Part shown: positions 26,301 to 40,500 of the stretch, piece after piece
How the letters are laid out: each line of letters opens with the position of its first letter
How positions within the stretch are numbered: the stretch's first letter is position 1
NCBI GenBank assembly: GCA_035578175.1
Contig: JAQMRL010000011.1
Coordinates: 6,025,501-6,089,500 of the forward strand
Direction of reading: 5' to 3'
Origin: Catonia carolina
Taxonomy: Eukaryota; Arthropoda; Insecta; Hemiptera; Achilidae
DNA length: 64,000 nucleotides
Program-made: the position numbers and the translations under genes
The notes under the pieces: model-generated
What the model was told of the DNA's origin: nothing
The model's input: the letters and a program-made list of their open reading frames with translations, nothing else
The model's database searches: none

Positions 26301-28548
26301 GAGAAAACGGCAGGATGATGACACCTTCGCAAATAAAATAATTTTCAGTGATGAGGCGCACTTCCACTTAAACGGTTTTGTTAATAAACAGAACTGCAGT
26401 ATGTGGGGTTTAGAAAACCCTCGCGTGGTTAATGAAAGGGAAATGTATGCACAGCGAGTGATAGTTTGGTGCGGCTTTTGGTCGGGCGGTGTCATCGGCC
26501 CTTACTTTTTTGAAAATCAAGAAGGACAAGCCGTGACAGTAAATGGAGACCGATACCGTACGATGATTAGGGAGTTTTTGTGGTGTCATTTGGATGGAAT
26601 GGACATTGACGAGTTGTGGTTTCAGCAGGATGGTGCCACCTGTCACGCTGCACGAGAAACAATGTTGTTGCTCCGTGAACGGTTCCAGGATCGCATCATT
26701 TCTCGTAATTCCGACTATCAATGGCCACCAAGGTCGTGTGACTTGACGCTTTGTGACTTTCATCTTTGGGGTCATCTGAAGTCATTGGTGTATGCCAATA
26801 AACCCCGAAACATTAATGACTTGAAGGAGGAAATTCGACGGGTTATCGGGCAAATGGAAGTCGAAACTTGTCGTGCAGTAATATCCAATTTCATGGACAG
26901 AGTTGATGCGTGCCAGCGCAGTAGAGGAGGACACATGCATGACATCATTTTTCATACATGAAATCGGAAGGTAAGATGAACTTGTTGATGTATTTATTTT
27001 CAGTTTTTCAATAAAATAAATCTCTTAATTTGATATATCAAAACCGGCGCTCTTTTTGAATCACCCTATACAAGGTGGCAAATGTTACTGAATCTCTCAT
27101 GAACACAAAGTTTAGACAAAGTGCACTATTACACTACTTTAATGTATTTTATTTTGCATCAGTTTAAATATTTATAGTTTCATGTTTTTTTTGTATAATT
27201 CGTCTTTAATATTAAAATCTGTTATGGAATTTATTTGTAATCTACAGTATCCTATTATTGTTGTTTAGTTAACAGAAATGAAACTTAATCTATTAGTGGA
27301 TCAATTACGACAAGCAACTACTGAAGAGAAATTGGATCATTTATTTAATGAAGTTGTACAACTATTAGATTCAATGAAAAATGGGTAAGTAGTCTTATAC
27401 TACTTTTCATATTCAAGTCTCGGTTGGAGGTTAGTGTAGAAATAGCATCCTCCTACTCACTATGCTTCACGACAAACTAGACTTAAAGCATTTAAGTCTA
27501 GTTTACACAACCTTACACTTTGAAAGCTAAATGCAAGGGGGTACCCAAAAGAAACCGGAATTATTTTTCAAAAGCTATTTTCAATTTTTTTATAAAATAA
27601 CCTTATCCCCTTCAAAATACTCTATTACAACTAATACATTTATCCCGCCGGTGCTTCCACTGTTCGAAACATTTTTTGTAGTCATTTTCAGAATTGGCTG
27701 ACAGCTTCTCTCTTGTCCGTTTCTTGACCGCTTCAATGTTGTCAAATCTGTGTCCTTTAATGTCCCTTTTCATGCGTAGAAATAAGAAAAAGTAGCACGG
27801 AGCCAGGTCAGGCGAGTTAGGTGCGTGGGGCAGCAGAACCATGCCATTTTTAGTTAAAAAATCTTTCACTGAGATGGCTATGTGTGCAGGTGCATTGTCA
27901 TGGTGGAAGAACCAGTCTTCTGTCTGCCACAAATCGGATCTTTTTTGACGAACTTTTGTGCAATCTTCTTAAAACTTCCAAATTGTCAGTTGACGGTATG
28001 AGAGCACTTGCTCTCGAATTTTTTAAACATTTCTGTCGATTCGGCCAGTTGATGGACGTCCAGAACGAGGTTTGTCATCAATTGACATGTCGCCATTTTT
28101 AAACCGAGAAAACTCGTATACTTGAGATTTTCTCGTAGTGTCATCTTTGTAAGCTGTTTTTAACATTAAAACAGTTTCAGCAGCACTTTTACCGAGTAGA
28201 AAACAAAATTTCACAGCTACATGTTGTTCACTTAAACTTGCTATCCTAAAAAACGAAACAAGAACAAAACAGCGCTAGCAAAAACAATCACTGCAGATGA
28301 ATATTGAACTCGCAATGAGTTGCGCTATTCATTTCTATGCGGCAGAAATGCGTACTACACAAGCACCGACCACAGCAATGCTATTCCGGTTACTTTTGGG
28401 TTCCCCCTCGTAGCTATGTCCACACTCCTGTGCTTTTATTTTCAACTTGCCGTTCAACATTCAATTCATGCGTCAACGCATGCCTTATTGCATGTTGTTA
28501 CTGCATACACTTAGAGGCATGCTATTCACCTGTCCACACTCGTGCCTG

Positions 28549-28580
<32 letters not shown>

Positions 28581-31500
28581 GATAATATTATTCTGATAGG
28601 AGGAATCTGTGTGGCATATTTAGTGATTATACAAATAAATAAACGTAGGAAATCAAGGTTTATCTATTGTTGTAAAAATGCATGGTTCAGTTAATAAATC
28701 ATTTCCCTGTTTTGTATGTGGAGCCAAAATAGCACTTTTTTAAAAATAATGACCAGGGTAAAAAAACGAAACATCAGATTTCACTTATAAAATATTTATA
28801 TTATAGAGAAAACTCTGATCTTCAACATACTTAAATGCCAATATTTTATATAAAACCTGGATGGAGTAACTGATGTTTAAAAAGTACATTAACGGAAAAC
28901 CGGCTAAAAACTGAGTAGGTACTTTTTATGCGTAAATTGCTGTATCACCCACTTATTTCTAAATAAAATAATCCAAGTCAAACCAATCAACGCAGAAAAG
29001 AACAGGCTTTAATTTTGTGCAGGGTTCAAAATTTTGTGTTTGTTTGTTTTTGAGATAGAGCTCTTCAAACACAATGGAGTTCTTTCATGGCAGGCACTAT
29101 AAAACGCTACAAATTGAACGTTGAAACGCACAGAAATCCAAGGCTGTTGGAACGTCTTGCGCTACGCCACTTGCAATGAAATTCTGGTACTTCTGACTCA
29201 TTTTGGGATGTCTTGACGCATGCATCTCTTATGTCGAGGTATGTGCTTAATGCAAGCAAAAGCGCATGAGTGTGAACATAGCTGATAAATACTACACAAA
29301 TAAAACCAGTTGATTAGTATGAATCACCAGTAGGAGAGAATAAGACTGGAGGATAACTGAACTGTAATTAGAAAAAGTACAGTAGGTAAAATTGATCTCT
29401 TACAAAAAAAGTCTGTTGTGTAACACATGACTTTTTCTTGCCAATGTAAATAATGAAAAATATAATCTATGTTTAATGATGAGCAAGTAATGTAAAATGA
29501 ATCTCTGTATCTGAATGTTTCTAAATATCACCTAATTTTTATCATGACTGAACGACTGTAATTCTACAGTCAATAGTCATGATGTTTACTGGTAGCAAAA
29601 AATTTAAACAGCGTACTAGAACCTCTCTCTCCTCAGCATTCCCTATAAAGTTGTATCTAAAATAGTCCTGAATCGTATTGAGAAATACACAAATGAAATA
29701 ATCCTAGAACATCAAGCAGGTTTCATGAAAGGCAGGTCCACAACAAATCAAATATTTATCCTCAAAGAAATCGTATCAAAGTACTGGGAATTCAATAAGG
29801 AATTTTTTGCTCTATTGATTGACTTTCAAAAAGCTTACGATAGCATAAGCAGGGAGAAATTGTGGATGAAGATGAAGAAGTTTGGAATTCCAAAAAAACT
29901 CGTAAACCTGGCCAGCTCAAGCATAGCAGAAGCCTCGTGCTCGGTAAGAGTAAATGGGCAAGTCTCTGAGTCCTTTAGGATAAATTCAGGAGTAAGACAG
30001 GGCGATGGGCTTTCCCCAATTCTTTTTAATTTAGCCATAGAAGAAGCACTCCAAAAAGTGGCAAATAGGAATGAAGGCATAAAAATTGGATCGGGAATCA
30101 ACACACTAGCATTTGCTGACGATGTGGTAATTGTCGCAGAAAAGATAGATGACTTACGTCAGTTGGCAGAAGTGTTTATGGAGGAAGCAGGAATAATGGG
30201 ATTGAAGGTAAACAACACAAAAACGAAGTGTATGCATTTCACTAGAAATCGAGTTAACAGAGACCAAGGTCCTCTCCAAGTGAACGAATACAGAAGTGAC
30301 AGAAATACAAAATAGGCTAAATCTTGCAAACAGATGTTTCCACGCATGCAACAAACTTTATGTCTTCAAAATTGTTATCACGTACAACAAAAATTAAAAT
30401 TTATAGAACAATTATCAGTCCAATATTGCTCTACGGAGCGGAGACATGGAAATTAGATAAAAGAGAGGAAAGGAAATTGATTGTATTTGAAAACAAGATC
30501 CTTAGAAAAATTTACGGACCTGTAAACGAGGGAGGAGAGTGGAGGAAAAGACACAACAGAGAACTTAGAGACCTTTATAGGGAGCCAGATGTGGTGTGTG
30601 AGTTCAAGTGTAGAAGAATTAGATGGGCTGGGCATGTTTTAAGAAGGAATGAGGACAGTAATCTTTAAGAAGGAATGAGGAAGACGCGGGGCATCAAGAG
30701 AGGTGGAGGGGCTGTGTTGGTGCGGCTAAATATCTACTTAGATATGTGTGGCCATGGCAGTAAGTAAGTAAGTAAGTAAGTAAGTACTAGAACTCCAAGG
30801 AGTCAGTAAGGTCATTTATAAGAATTCATACATCTCTTAATTACAGTAGGCCCTCACATTACGATCGTAATTCGTTCCGGAAGAACGATCGTAAAGCGAA
30901 AATATCATATTGTGAGACCGCTTTCATGCCCAATTATTAGACGATATATACAATTACACAAGAAATTTACATTAGCCTTTACATACAGATAACCCTATAT
31001 ATTCTTCAAATAGCGCTGATTTCAGTACAAATGATTTGATAATAGGTATAATTATAAAAAATGCCTTTTTGAATTGTATTTGATGTCTCAGACACTTTAA
31101 CGTCTTTTAAAACTGACTTTACTTGACAATCGTGGCAATTGTAGACTGGGAATAACCATACTGGCGAACTAATTCATTAATCCTAACCCCTTCACCGTGT
31201 TTTTGTATAATTTATTGCTTTTCTTTAATAGAAATTTTACTTTTTATGTGCGATTTAGGACCCATTTTCACTATAACTACAGTAACGTACACAGGAAACA
31301 CGGTACCAAAACTACAAAGAATACGTATGTATAATAACACGACAGACACTACGGCACAGATGCTCAACCGATAACCAAGGCAATATGCGTAACACTACTA
31401 TACCCCAATGAACCTAGCCAATAACAGCCAAGGTCGGATGTGAGGTTGCCTTTTTGCTAAGTCACATGCTGTTCCACCGAACTCCAGCTGACTTTTTGTT

Positions 31501-34500
31501 TGGCTGCCATCCACAGCAAGACCACAACGTGACAATGCAGGATTCGATTAACGAAAGTCAATTAGCTCTGTGCTGTGATCTATGATCTAGGTCACTATGC
31601 TCCACCTTCATCTGCAGTCTCTCGTTTGTTAAAATATAAATAGTATGGGTGCTGTGACAAAACTGAAAAACAGAAACAACCTTGACCTGATGATGGGAGG
31701 GTGCGGGTAGCTTGGTCGAGGGTATCTTGACAAGAGGGAGAGAGTATATTCGATTAGAACTTCTTACTGTAGGGGTTGACGATTGGCGGGTCAGGTGCAC
31801 GTATGACTTTGGGAGTCCGATGACTAATTTGATGACACATCGTAAAGTGAAATATTGTAATGTGAGTGCATCATAATGTGAGGCCCACTGTATGTGCTAA
31901 AAATGTAATTGGTTTTTTTTATAATTATCAATAAATACTACAAATACAATCGATCATTTCATATTTAAAACATAAGAAACCAACAAAACATGTACTTATC
32001 TTTTAAATTAACTAGAAACCATTATGAAATAATTAGTGAGCTTGCTGGTTGCTGTGAGCAATGCAGTAGCATTAATAGAAAAAAAGTTCCCGAAGCTTTG
32101 GGATTGTATTTATTAGAATGTGGTAATACTGTAGTGAACTGGTAGAGCATTACACAACTACTTCACTACTTCTTTGGTAGGTTTAATAATTAAAATTTCA
32201 ACAGGTCTGTACTATATCTGTTCTTTGATGTTTACTCATTTTGATTTCGGATTACCCAGTATTTTGGACTATCCAGGTTTCAGAATACTCTAATTCGTAT
32301 GTGTTTTTCATTCAATTTTATAATGTTTAGGTTTTTCTTATTAGCATCTTTACATTTCAGTTATGAAACAAAATATTCAAATGAGGTAGATCTTTTAAAA
32401 CAGTACATGCAGATTGCTGAAACAGAAGCAGAAGTTTTTATCGGTGAGATAAGAACGTTTCTAGCCAAACACCCTAGAAATTCAATTGTTGATACTTACA
32501 AAATAGTACCAAGAAGAGAAGATGGTCAGTTTACAATGGAAGACATATACAATGAAAAATGTACCAATTCAGATGATATGCGTTTGTGTTATTTGAATTT
32601 ATCAGGCGTTTCAAACTGGACTCTTGGGTGAGAAGTGTTTTGTGTTATTTTTACTTGAATTAGTTTAAATATATTGGTATAACTTGCACACCTCATGTTA
32701 CTCTTTATGGGCAACTGGCTTCTACGCCGGGGTCCCGGGTTTGATTCCTGGTCTGGTCTGCCATTTTTTCATCACTTATTTTCATTATCATCTTTATTCA
32801 CTGTCTGTATTAGCAGAAATTGCTAAACAGTCAGATGTAAAAAACAAATAAAATAAAAAAATATTACTCCTTATTGGATGTTTTATTGTAGCAGATTTAT
32901 TCTTAAAATAGAAAAATGTCTTAGGCTTCACTAGTGAAGCCTATTATGTTGTATGGTTGTGAGGCTTGGACCCTGGGTAGAAGAAGTCAGGACAAATTGA
33001 GGGCTATAGAGATGGATTGCTTCAGGTGCCCATGTCGGATCTCCCGGATGGATAGGGTTAGAAATGAGGAAGTCAGGGAGGATAGTTTGTGGCTGTACAA
33101 TAGTGGAGGACATTGAAATAAGGCAGTTAGTGTGGTATGGCCATGTTCTGAGAATGGAGGAGACTCTTGGAGTACTGTCCTTCAAATCTGTGTAGAAGAG
33201 GAAGGCCCCAATGTACTTGGCTGCAGGGAATCAGGTCTGCAATGGAGAAAAGGCAGTTGACAGAGGAGGATTGGTGGTATTGAGATCAATGGCGTTTTGG
33301 TATGCAAGAAGTGAATCATCCGTAGGAACCTCACCATAAAGTAAAGTAGTAAGAAAAATGTCATTGATTCCACGAACATATTGGGGTTCTGTGACCCTTG
33401 CAGAGCCATAGCTTTGCAAAGAACTAGGGTCATGGCTGCTACCAATTGTTAGCTAACAGGCCTAATGTTTCATCAATTAAGTATTTTTTTTAGGTTTTTT
33501 TAACAAATCAAATTACCACAACTTTTTAAAGCTTGTAGTAATTTATTGATGTATTTGTACCTGTATAAGTAGGTTTTTGTTATTGTATAAGTAGGTTTAA
33601 GTTGATGTAGGTAGGTTGTATAAGTAGGAATATGTGAATTTTGTAAAACAATATTTTGCTTTACATATTATATTATCACTTCAAAGATGTACAAAGAAGA
33701 AACTTTAAGCAATTGAAAGTTTTTAATCTTAAACAATAGTCTGCATGAGGTTAAGCTGTTAGCTTCCATCATATATCTAACACCTTTTTCTGAATTTAAA
33801 AAACTCTTTCCATGTTACTTTGTGATGAATTACCCCAAACTATTATGATACCGGATATGAGGTAGAATTAAACCAAGATAATCTGGTATTTGCAATTTTT
33901 TTATCTTTTAATCTGGCAATTTGTTTCTAATAAATACTGCACAAATTAAATTATACGTCCATAATGCTTTATTCTAAAACAAAACTGCAAACAAAACAGT
34001 CCCAACAGTAACATTAACAGAAACAGCTGATCAGCTGATAAAATTAATTGCATTTAACACATGTCAGTTTCTATTCAAAAACCTCGGTTAATATTTTACC
34101 ACAATTTGATCAGTATAATAATCCCAAAATAAAAATTTATCAAATGACACTCTTAAAAACTTCACTGTTTGTATGTGTTCTAGGATGTTATTTTGTATAA
34201 GACATCTACTTCTCTCTTCTCAAAGTTCTTCTTTTGGTTGGAAAGTTTTCTTGATTTTCAGTTCTCCCCTTAACTTATTGTGGTGGTTTGACTCCTGTGA
34301 GCCTCTGAATAGATGAGGTCTGTATAGATATATTTTCCAAGATCTCACGTGTTGAACTGATAGATGGTAACAATATAATGAGGAATAGTGATTCCTCAGT
34401 TGAGTCTTTAAATATTCTTCATTATTTATCAGTTATATTAAAACGAACATTCATATGAGGGGGAACCAAAAATAACTGGACTGAGAGTTCACTGCTATTC

Positions 34501-37500
34501 GTAGATGTACTAGAGTTCTTCTGCTACATGGGGTTAGTACCTTCAACAAACAACTTTCCAGGTTGCGTCAGTTTGTTGATTAACGTTTGATCATAGTATT
34601 GTGTTTCTCTTACTGTTGTCATGTTCCACCTGTGAAGTCATTAAGCGTCAACCAATCTTCCACTGGCTTGACACTTACTTGTTTTCTGGGTCATACCTGT
34701 AACACTAACTCTCATCACCTGTAATGACTTTGGTCAAAAAGTTTGGATCACTTTCAATCTTGTTTTTCAAGTCCTGACTCAAATTCAGTTGAATATTTTG
34801 TTGAGCCTGTTTGAGAAGGCGAGGAACAAATTTAGTGGCAACACATCTCATTTGCAAAGTCTCTGGCATATGCTCCAACTCACACCTGTCTCTTCTGAAA
34901 TTTCGTCAACTGTGAAACGACAATCCTCGTTGAATTTTGACGAATTTTTTCAAATTTTCATAGTTTCGAGATGTTGAAGGGTGCCCAGAACGAATGTGGC
35001 CTTCAACACTCATCTCACCAATTTATAGCACCCAAACTACTTGAAAACTTGTGGGCGGTTCATAGCATATTCCTTGAAAGCCTTTTGAAGCTTTTGGTAA
35101 ATTTCCGTTATCGATTTTTCAAGCAGGAAACAAAATTTCAATCACACCTTTGTTCTTTTAAATCTGCCTTAACAATATCCCAGATGGAACACAACAACAG
35201 TAAGAGAAACACCACTGTTAACACCGATGCACCCCCGGTAATTAATTCTTGTATTCACGTATAGTCATTTTGAATGTACGCGCTGAGGCTATCTTATTCT
35301 GCTTTATAATTCAATTTGTGCGATGTCATGATTGCCTTCTGAATTTTGTATCTTTACACCTCTGTATCCCTACTCATGATTCTCATTTCCTTCCTTCCTA
35401 ACTCACTTGTGCATTGACTTTTGCCATGGACACTTCGTTTTCTTGATGCTTTTCTTCGGTCATGCATCTGGCGGGATGCGTTGACAATTGCTGAATGCTT
35501 GTTTGTAACTATCGATTCTAAACTTATTCATGTGTGTAACTGTATTTGAAATATTATATCTTGTGTGCTTTTGTAAATGTGTCATATTAACTAGTGTATT
35601 TACTTAACGGTTATTGAATGAAACGTGCTCACCGTGTGTTTATCTACTGAACGCTATTCATCAGTGCTTAGTAACAAGTAAGTGGCCTTTTTTGTTTGTG
35701 GTTATAAGTTCAATTGTGAAAGTGAATATTTCCTTTCCGTATGTATTACCCTTTTCCATCTTGGAAAAGGGTTTCGGTCTTGACAGGACCTTGATAAACT
35801 GTCTTCGTCCTCTTTGGGTTATTTTGGTTTAAAACGCGGGCTGCATTTTGGGAGATTCTTAGTAAAAGGCTTAACAATTAGGTTACTGGGCTGCGGAACC
35901 TAACACCACTATGATCAAACATTAACTATAAACTATTACCGTCTGGGCAGTTTGTTGTAGGTCTCTACTAACTCTATCTAGCAGGAGAACTCTCTACTAC
36001 GCCTACGAATGGCAGCGGATTCTCAGTCTGGTTACTTTTGGGTCCCCTCTCGTATAACAACTGGTGATGAGTCTCAGTTCCTTGATTCAGGTGGTAAATA
36101 AGAGAAGTCATAATTTTTAATTTTAGGTTATGGGAAGGAATGAATATAATAAAGCAAACCGCTGTAGAAACGGCAATTCAAGAAGCAACTAGTTGGATTA
36201 GAAAGGTGATTCATACTTTCAAAAATAATTATGAATGGAAATTACAAATGCATTTAGCTAGATATAAGAGAATTAAAACGGAAATTAAAGATGTTCGTGC
36301 CACTGAAGTTAAACTCCATAAGGAACGACTTCAATCACATATCTTGGTGAGTCAAAAAAATCTTTGTTACTTAGTATTACTTTTGAATATTTTAAGGGGA
36401 GACTGTATTTTGTATCTCACCAATGTTAAATTTTCTACTTATGGGTACATTTTTCTTAGGATAGGTAAAAGATATATGGAAGAAAACTTTACACACCTAT
36501 AGTTGTTGGGTTTCTCTAGCTACTGACATTTTTTTGAATTTAATCTGCTGAACCATAAATTTAAACAAAAACTGACAAATAACATACAATTTTTTTCTAC
36601 AGTTTTTTCATCTTACTACTAATTTTTGGAGCACCTGAGGATCTCATAAAAGTGTCGGTATGTGTGCATGTACACGTTAATTAACTGGTAAAAATTTCAG
36701 CCTGAAAGATTTAATGGTTTCTGAGAAAAACGTACCTAAGTGTTAAAAATCTATTTACAGGATAAAGCAAAAAACAAAAAGACACAAATCAAAAACAAAA
36801 TGTTCACACCCAAGTTAATTTCCCCATCAATAGTTGGTTAGAAAGCTGAACGAACAGCTAAGAATAATAGAAACAGTGATTTAAATACTATATTAAAAAA
36901 CTGAAATTCCATTTGCACTAAAACGAGAAGGATAAAATTATGAAAATTTTAATTTTCTTGGTGATATGATTACAAATTAAAATAATTTGTTTGATGTAAT
37001 TTAATGTTTTTCTAGTAGATAAAGATCTAAACTACTGAAAAACATTAAAAACTAAAAGTTGAAATTTTCAATAAAAACCTCATACCATCTCCGCTTAATG
37101 TAATAATCTTTTCTGATGTACTGATGCATTTTAAAATTTTTATTAAAAGATTACAGTTGAAAGCAGATTATCTAAATTGCTTTTAGATAACAATTTTTTT
37201 CTGAATTTATTTCCAGTTTCCATTTTGTGGTAAATATATATTCTATTGATGTTTCTTCAAAGAACATTAAAGTACAGAACTAAAAAGTATTTTTACGAAG
37301 AACAAGTTTTTTATTTCTGTTTTGCAGGCTGTTCATAGAGAACTACGAGACATTGAAAATGATATTAAACATATGTACTCGAAACAAGATAGTATTGTGG
37401 AAGAAATGAAATTAAAAATTTCTGAACTGGTTAAGAAACTGGAGGAATGTCAAGAATCAGTTTTTGCTAAAACACTTGTTACAGAAGTAAGCATTATAAC

Positions 37501-40500
37501 TTTAGTTTAATGACTGTACTATTTTTCAGGGCTGATGAGTTCTGAACGTACACATTGTTTTCTGCGCACTTCATAGTTATCCAATGTCTTACCAGCAACG
37601 TTGCCAACATTTGCTCTCGTAGCTCTGTTATATATTTTGTCAGCCATTTTTTTGGTCTTTCAATAACAATTATAACTTATGAACATACAATCAGCTGATT
37701 ATATTATAAAGTATTGCATGTTAACGCGCTTTATAGTCGATATGTTCAGTACAAGATAAAAGACACGAGTGAACTACTGCGGCTCTTATACGCATGTGCG
37801 CACAAAGTTTATCCAGCTGATAAATTTGTACAATTTGATAATGCTGGTAAACATTTTGATTGCTCTAAATGCGTGGAACAGCAGAGCTGATTAACCGTGA
37901 AAAGCATTATGGTGATAATTTTAAGGAGAATTGGTTATAAACATACCAAATATTTTGGGTACTGTTATTTAATTATTTATCTAGTTTTATCTTAGTTTTC
38001 ACAGTAATAGGAGCTCTTTAAGGCATTTTATGTCTGTTGTTGTTTAGGTTATCAGCCAAAAGGCTGGTTTGAACCTGTAGAGGTTTTACTAAGTAAAACG
38101 AGGAGTGAGGTGGTTTACCATGCCTTCCTCACTGAATGGAAAAGTACGCTTATCAGCATGCCGGGCCCTCTGAAAAGCACATATTTTCCACTCTGCAAAT
38201 GACACCTTCACTTTATTCACCACAGGGTCTGACTGTATAATGAAATTCATTACTTTCAGAGGAGATAACTCTGATCAGTGTCTTTTACACCTCTACCTCT
38301 TCTGTTCTTAAATGATTCAGTCATTTAATTGGCTGACTATGTGATAAGAAACAGAACTATTTATTTTAGCCCTGCAACTAACAGATTGAGTGTAAATAAT
38401 TTGACACCACCTGACAGTTATGCGCAGATTTTATGTCTATTAGGTCTTAAAGCTATGAAGTCAGCTTGATGCTGCCTCTTTTATTCCCATTTGTATCTGC
38501 TCTATACTTTTGAAGAGGTGGCTCTCATTTTCTCTGTTGTGATGACATGGGTTGTTTTATTTTTTGAAATGGAGTTAGGTTACTTTATTTTATCTTAAGA
38601 TCTTTTTTTTATTCATGTTTTTGAATAGTTTCTTCATTTATATACAAGTCTTTCAAATTAAACTTTATTTCCTGGAATAGTTTATTTTTGGTGTTGTTTT
38701 TAAGTTGGTAGTTTAGGAGCTGTTTCTTGAGTCTTGCGTTAGGTAGTCTCCAGAGGGGGTCATTAAAGGAGACTGTTTTTTCTCAATGTGTTGATTATCT
38801 ACTCATTTTCCTTGTAGGCTGTTGTTGGAGATTACCTACCATTTGTCATGAACTTGGTGTTTGAAGTTATTTGGTGTTCTTAAAATTTGTGTGTCTATAT
38901 TTTGGAGTTTGTCAATAGTTGATAGAGTGTTAAGTTTAAATATGGTTTCACAGGCGTATGTGATGCCTGCAATTTATTATGTTCATTCAGTTTACATTAC
39001 AGTTCATTCAGAATTCATCAATTCATTACAGATTTGTAGTGTTGTATTTTACAATTGATAAACTGGGACTTACCTTTATACATGAGCCAGGTGACCCTTT
39101 GGACCTGCTTAATTTCTGTTACACGGTTTTCAATGACGGTGCTTCAATTGTGGTTCCTCATTGTGATTCCATGTGATCATTTCACCAAGATATTAAATTT
39201 TTTTGGTGATTTTTATTTTGTTTCTGTTGTTTAGTTGAAGAGTTTGGAGCTTATGCTTGAAGTTTGGAAATACTTCTGTTTTTTAAATGTGGTATCTGGA
39301 GTCCAATACTGCTGTTTCTTGAAGAGTTGCAATCTGGCCAGTATTTTCTTCTAGATCATTAAACAATGATAATTGTGGGCTAATTCACTAAATGTGTCAT
39401 GATTTATTTTTCTTAGTAAAATTAAATGATTATAGTGGTTTTTAAAATTTTTGTTTAATTAAAGATTGAAAACACCCAAAAGGATACTGAAGCAATTCTG
39501 AAACATTTACATGAAGATTGTCGTGTGAATCTGGAAAATAAACTGAAGTGGTTGCGACAATCAAGTGTTACATTCCTTTCTTCTCTGTTGTATGTATATA
39601 TATATACATTTTACTAGTAATTAAGCTATTTCAATAGGATGAAAATCAATTATAGATTGATTGAAACAAAATTTATTACAAAATATTTTTGATTTGATAT
39701 AAAATTTGATTTGCAATAAAATGAAGATAGATCTGTAGTGAGTCATGGTTTTTAGTGCACTACTATCTTGTTTATGCCGTGATTATTTTGCCTATAAAAA
39801 ATCTAAATGGTGCTGAATGGTGGCAAATAAATTTCAGGAATAAATGAAGACTGGAAGCCTTAGTAATGAACTGGTTGCAAAGATGCAGGGTACCCAGAGT
39901 GGAACATGCGAGAACAAAAGACATAAGGATCGGTTCTCAGGATATAGTTACTTGAGTTATGAGTTTGCCTTTGGTTTAAATGAGGAGAAAAGGGGTGAAA
40001 GCATCAGTGCGCATACGCAACTGCTTTGGTAACAGTTTACCACCACAACAACGTAAACTATTGAGACATGCCTAATTTTGTAAATACATAAATCTAAGAA
40101 GGGTATCATAAATAACTTGAATGGTGTCATTTGCTTGAACAAATTAAGGAATGTGGGTGTGAAGATTGTAAGGGGAGTAGAAATTTTAAAAGAGTTCTCA
40201 CGGGAACAAAACAATTAAGAATTGTTAAAAGAAATAAATAAAAAATTAGTAGATTGTCCCGTGAGGGAAAAGACAGGAAGGAACCCTGTTGAGCCATTGA
40301 TGTTTGAACATATCCAGTCAGAGGAATGGTCAAACATTTGTCATTGGCTTACGGGTATCTATGTGTAACATGTGTCTGAATTGAGGATTTTTGGTGGGAA
40401 TTGGAAAGGAGGCGAGTCGAAAAGGGAAGATGAAGGAGTAAGGAGAGTTAGTTGGAAATGAGAGATCGAAGGGTGCACAGTGAGGTTGCTGGGCGACAAA

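Larger units (their letters stand above)
27536..28410 (-). mobile_element. Internally deleted mariner (SETMAR-type)
   Basis: Inverted ends gggggtacccaaaagaaacc (27537) and the complement near 28387-28408. On the minus strand a first part (28023-28214) reads KSAAETVLMLKTAYKDD and MSIDDKPRSGRPSTGR, and a second part (27612-27932) reads FFHHDNAPAHIA and PNSPDLAPCYFFLF. The middle is deleted, and the last catalytic Asp is Tyr (PCY for PSD). Confidence 0.8.
29630..30785 (+). mobile_element. Non-LTR retrotransposon RT, 5'-truncated, AGTA tail
   Basis: Two frames separated by one break. The first (29725-30315) has the RT core and the second (30324-30668) the C-terminal part. It ends in tandem AGTA units (30759-30785), a short tandem tail as in some LINE clades. 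The start is missing. Confidence 0.8.

Noticed and set aside
26129..26775. Several minus-strand ORFs
   Set aside because: Antisense shadows of the intact DD41D transposase.
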